The position numbers and the translations under genes are program-made. A stretch of 14,209 bases of DNA from DAOSVX01 sp964440405 (GTDB lineage: Bacteria; Bacillota_I; Bacilli_A; RF39; UBA660), in assembly GCA_964440405.1 (NCBI GenBank), contig CAYTSB010000023.1, positions 1 through 14,209 on the forward strand, read 5' to 3'. Below are positions 13,100 to 14,209 of the stretch, in pieces. The first letter of the stretch is position 1, and the number at the start of each line of letters is the position of its first letter. Below the pieces are notes generated by a model. That model saw only the letters and a list, made by a program, of their open reading frames with translations. It ran no database searches and had not been told where the DNA came from.

Positions 13100-14011
13100 T
13101 TAAATAGATGATAGTTTTCCTTGAAAACTATCTCTTTTTTTCATTTCTTTATCAATATCATTTAATAAAGAAAATTTTTTAATTAGCCATTTTGGTTCAA
13201 CTAATTCATCAATTTTAGGATCTCCAGTAATGCGGTTGATTACTATTTTAGAATCCAATAATTCTAATTGGTCACAAACAATATCAATATATTCTTCTTT
13301 AGTTAGAATATAAAATTTTTCTTTTCTATATAAGTCATTTAAATAAGTGTCTTTAACAATATGAAGCATATGAATTTTAAGGCCATCTATTTTCAGTTTA
13401 TTTAGATATTTAACCGTTTCTAACATATCTTCTTTTGTTTCATAGGGAAGACCGTTAATAATATGAACAATAACTTTTATCTTCTTTTTTTGTAGCTTCT
13501 TAACCATTGCTTCAAAGTTTTCTAAAGTATGTCCTCTTCTTATCAATTGCAAAGTTTTTTCATGAATGCTTTGCAGACCCAATTCAATAGTTAAATCTGT
13601 TTTTTTATTTAATAGGCTTAAATAATCTAAAACTTCGTCACTAATAGCATCACTTCTGGTAGCAATATTTAAACCAACTACATTAGGAATACTAAGAATC
13701 TCTTCATATTTTTCTTTTAAAATAGCTAAAGGGGCATAAGTATTAGTATTAGATTGAAAATATCCAATATATAAAGCATTCTTCCATTTTTTGCTTAGTA
13801 TTTCTACTTGCTTTTCAAACTGTTTTTTTAAAGGTATTTCTTTTGCTAAACCAAAATATTTACTGCCTTCGCTACAATAAATGCATCTTGGTTTATTAGG
13901 GCAATCAAAGAAAGCATTTAAACTGACTTTAAAAACTTTCTGATGATATTTATTTTTATAATAATAATTTAATGTATGATATCTTTTATTATCTAATGTG
14001 TATTTAAACAT
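13100..14011 (-). CDS. Radical SAM protein, YhcC/YtqA family (TIGR01212 type)
   Basis: This 303-residue cytoplasmic protein is predicted to bind a [4Fe-4S] cluster and S-adenosylmethionine. Family marks are clear: CPNKPRCIYCSEG near the N-terminus (Cys37, Cys43, Cys46), YFQSNTNTYAP (the conserved aYFQaxTnTYA motif), VVGLNIATRSDAI, ELGLQSIHEKTLQLIRRGH, HIINGLPYETKEDM and GLKIHMLHIVKDT. Known homologues space the cysteines as CX11CX2C, whereas here it is CX5CX2C, so the cluster loop is about six residues shorter. The substrate of the family is not firmly established; a role in tRNA or ribosome modification has been suggested for relatives. AAGAGG (14023-14018) precedes the ATG at 14011. The last codons contain the terminator hairpin of the convergent gene. 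Confidence 0.88.
   Translation of the reverse strand: MFKYTLDNKRYHTLNYYYKNKYHQKVFKVSLNAFFDCPNKPRCIYCSEGSKYFGLAKEIPLKKQFEKQVEILSKKWKNALYIGYFQSNTNTYAPLAILKEKYEEILSIPNVVGLNIATRSDAISDEVLDYLSLLNKKTDLTIELGLQSIHEKTLQLIRRGHTLENFEAMVKKLQKKKIKVIVHIINGLPYETKEDMLETVKYLNKLKIDGLKIHMLHIVKDTYLNDLYRKEKFYILTKEEYIDIVCDQLELLDSKIVINRITGDPKIDELVEPKWLIKKFSLLNDIDKEMKKRDSFQGKLSSI
13110..13141 (+). terminator. Terminator of the 278-residue gene, inside the convergent gene
   Basis: Bases 13110-13119 pair perfectly with 13123-13132 (10 bp) around a 3-nt loop, followed by CTC-like sequence and seven T (13135-13141). It is a strong intrinsic terminator for the plus strand. It lies wholly within the last codons of the minus-strand radical SAM gene, which ends at 13100. 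Confidence 0.82.
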
Positions 14012-14039
14012 ATTAACCTCTTTTAAATTATATCATTAA

Positions 14040-14068
14040 TTGCAATTTATTAGAAATTTAAGTATAAT
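14040..14068 (+). promoter_or_regulatory. Strong sigma-A promoter for the gene at the right edge
   Basis: TTGCAA (14040-14045), 17-bp spacer, TATAAT (14063-14068). Transcription would start near 14075, just before AAGGAG (14081-14086). This supports a real, divergently transcribed gene at the window edge. Confidence 0.72.
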
Positions 14069-14093
14069 AAAAACTACAGTAAGGAGTTTTATT

Positions 14094-14209
14094 ATAGTTA
14101 AAAAAACTAAAACATTCTTAATAATAATTGGAACATAATAGTATTAACAACAATAGATTACGGTCAGATAACTGTAAGTTTTGAAAATGGGAATAACAGT
14201 ATCAATGCT
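14094..14209 (+). pseudogene. 5' part of a membrane-anchored protein gene, ATG missing and frameshifted
   Basis: After a good promoter and AAGGAG (14081-14086), the codon at normal spacing is ATA (14094-14096), not a standard start. Translating from it gives a basic start and hydrophobic run, VKKTKTFLIIIGT, then TAA TAG. Shifting by one base at about 14134-14138 restores a plausible continuation, IIVLTTIDYGQITVSFENGN, open to the window edge. Together these look like a signal peptide or membrane anchor plus the start of an exported domain. A G-to-A change in the start codon and a one-base loss would explain both defects. It may be a decaying gene, a phase-varying gene, or sequence errors. It is partial, so the product cannot be named. 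Confidence 0.35.

Noticed and set aside
1..14209. Mobile elements, CRISPR arrays, tRNA or rRNA genes
   Set aside because: I looked for transposase or integrase motifs, spaced repeats, and tRNA-like T-arm sequences on both strands and found none. Base composition is even along the window.

Overview
The window is one stretch of a very AT-rich genome from a spore-forming member of the Bacillota. The gene content (spoIIA/sigF/spoVA locus next to dacF, rpsO-pnp, a UPF0316 protein, a sortase-type surface protein) and the strong A/T bias point to the class Bacilli on the side of Erysipelotrichales, RF39-like lineages and the Mollicutes. That placement is inference from style and synteny. All 15 intact genes end in TAA (10) or TAG (5). 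UGA is used neither as a stop nor for Trp (all 12 Trp codons are UGG), so the standard bacterial code fits.

Layout from left to right. (1) 1-2749: a PMCA-type calcium P-ATPase whose Shine-Dalgarno sits in a hairpin. (2) 2758-3273, minus: a UPF0316 membrane protein, divergent from (3) 3452-5918: rpsO and pnp, with a promoter, a structured rpsO leader and an attenuator-like hairpin between the genes. (4) 5991-6995: a secreted protein with a SpaA/CnaB-like region and a C-terminal sorting signal (NPNTS, hydrophobic segment, basic tail). (5) 7067-8212: dacF, a penicillin-binding D,D-carboxypeptidase. (6) 8289-8726, minus: a small all-helical protein inserted between dacF and the sporulation operon. 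(7) 9001-11766: a tight five-gene operon of a SpoIIAA-like STAS protein, sigma-F, spoVAC, spoVAD and spoVAE. A TGTCGAA Spo0A box and two one-mismatch boxes lie upstream. (8) 11848-12030, minus: a 60-residue zinc-ribbon protein. (9) 12262-13098: an unrecognised 278-residue cytosolic protein with a good promoter and its own terminator. (10) 13100-14011, minus: a YhcC/YtqA-type radical SAM protein. (11) 14094-14209: the start of a gene that has a promoter and Shine-Dalgarno but no ATG and an apparent frameshift, cut off by the window edge.

The most interesting region is the sporulation locus. The dacF - spoIIA - spoVA order matches Bacillus subtilis, but spoIIAB (the anti-sigma kinase) is absent from its usual place. 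The SpoIIAA-like protein carries Asp where SpoIIAA has the Ser that SpoIIAB phosphorylates. Sigma-F itself lacks its N-terminal helix and has an altered region 2.4. The two regulatory genes are in the same frame, separated by a single TAA. Together this suggests that the classical partner-switch controlling the first forespore sigma factor has been lost or rebuilt in this lineage. The SpoVA set is the minimal C-D-E type that imports dipicolinic acid into the forespore.
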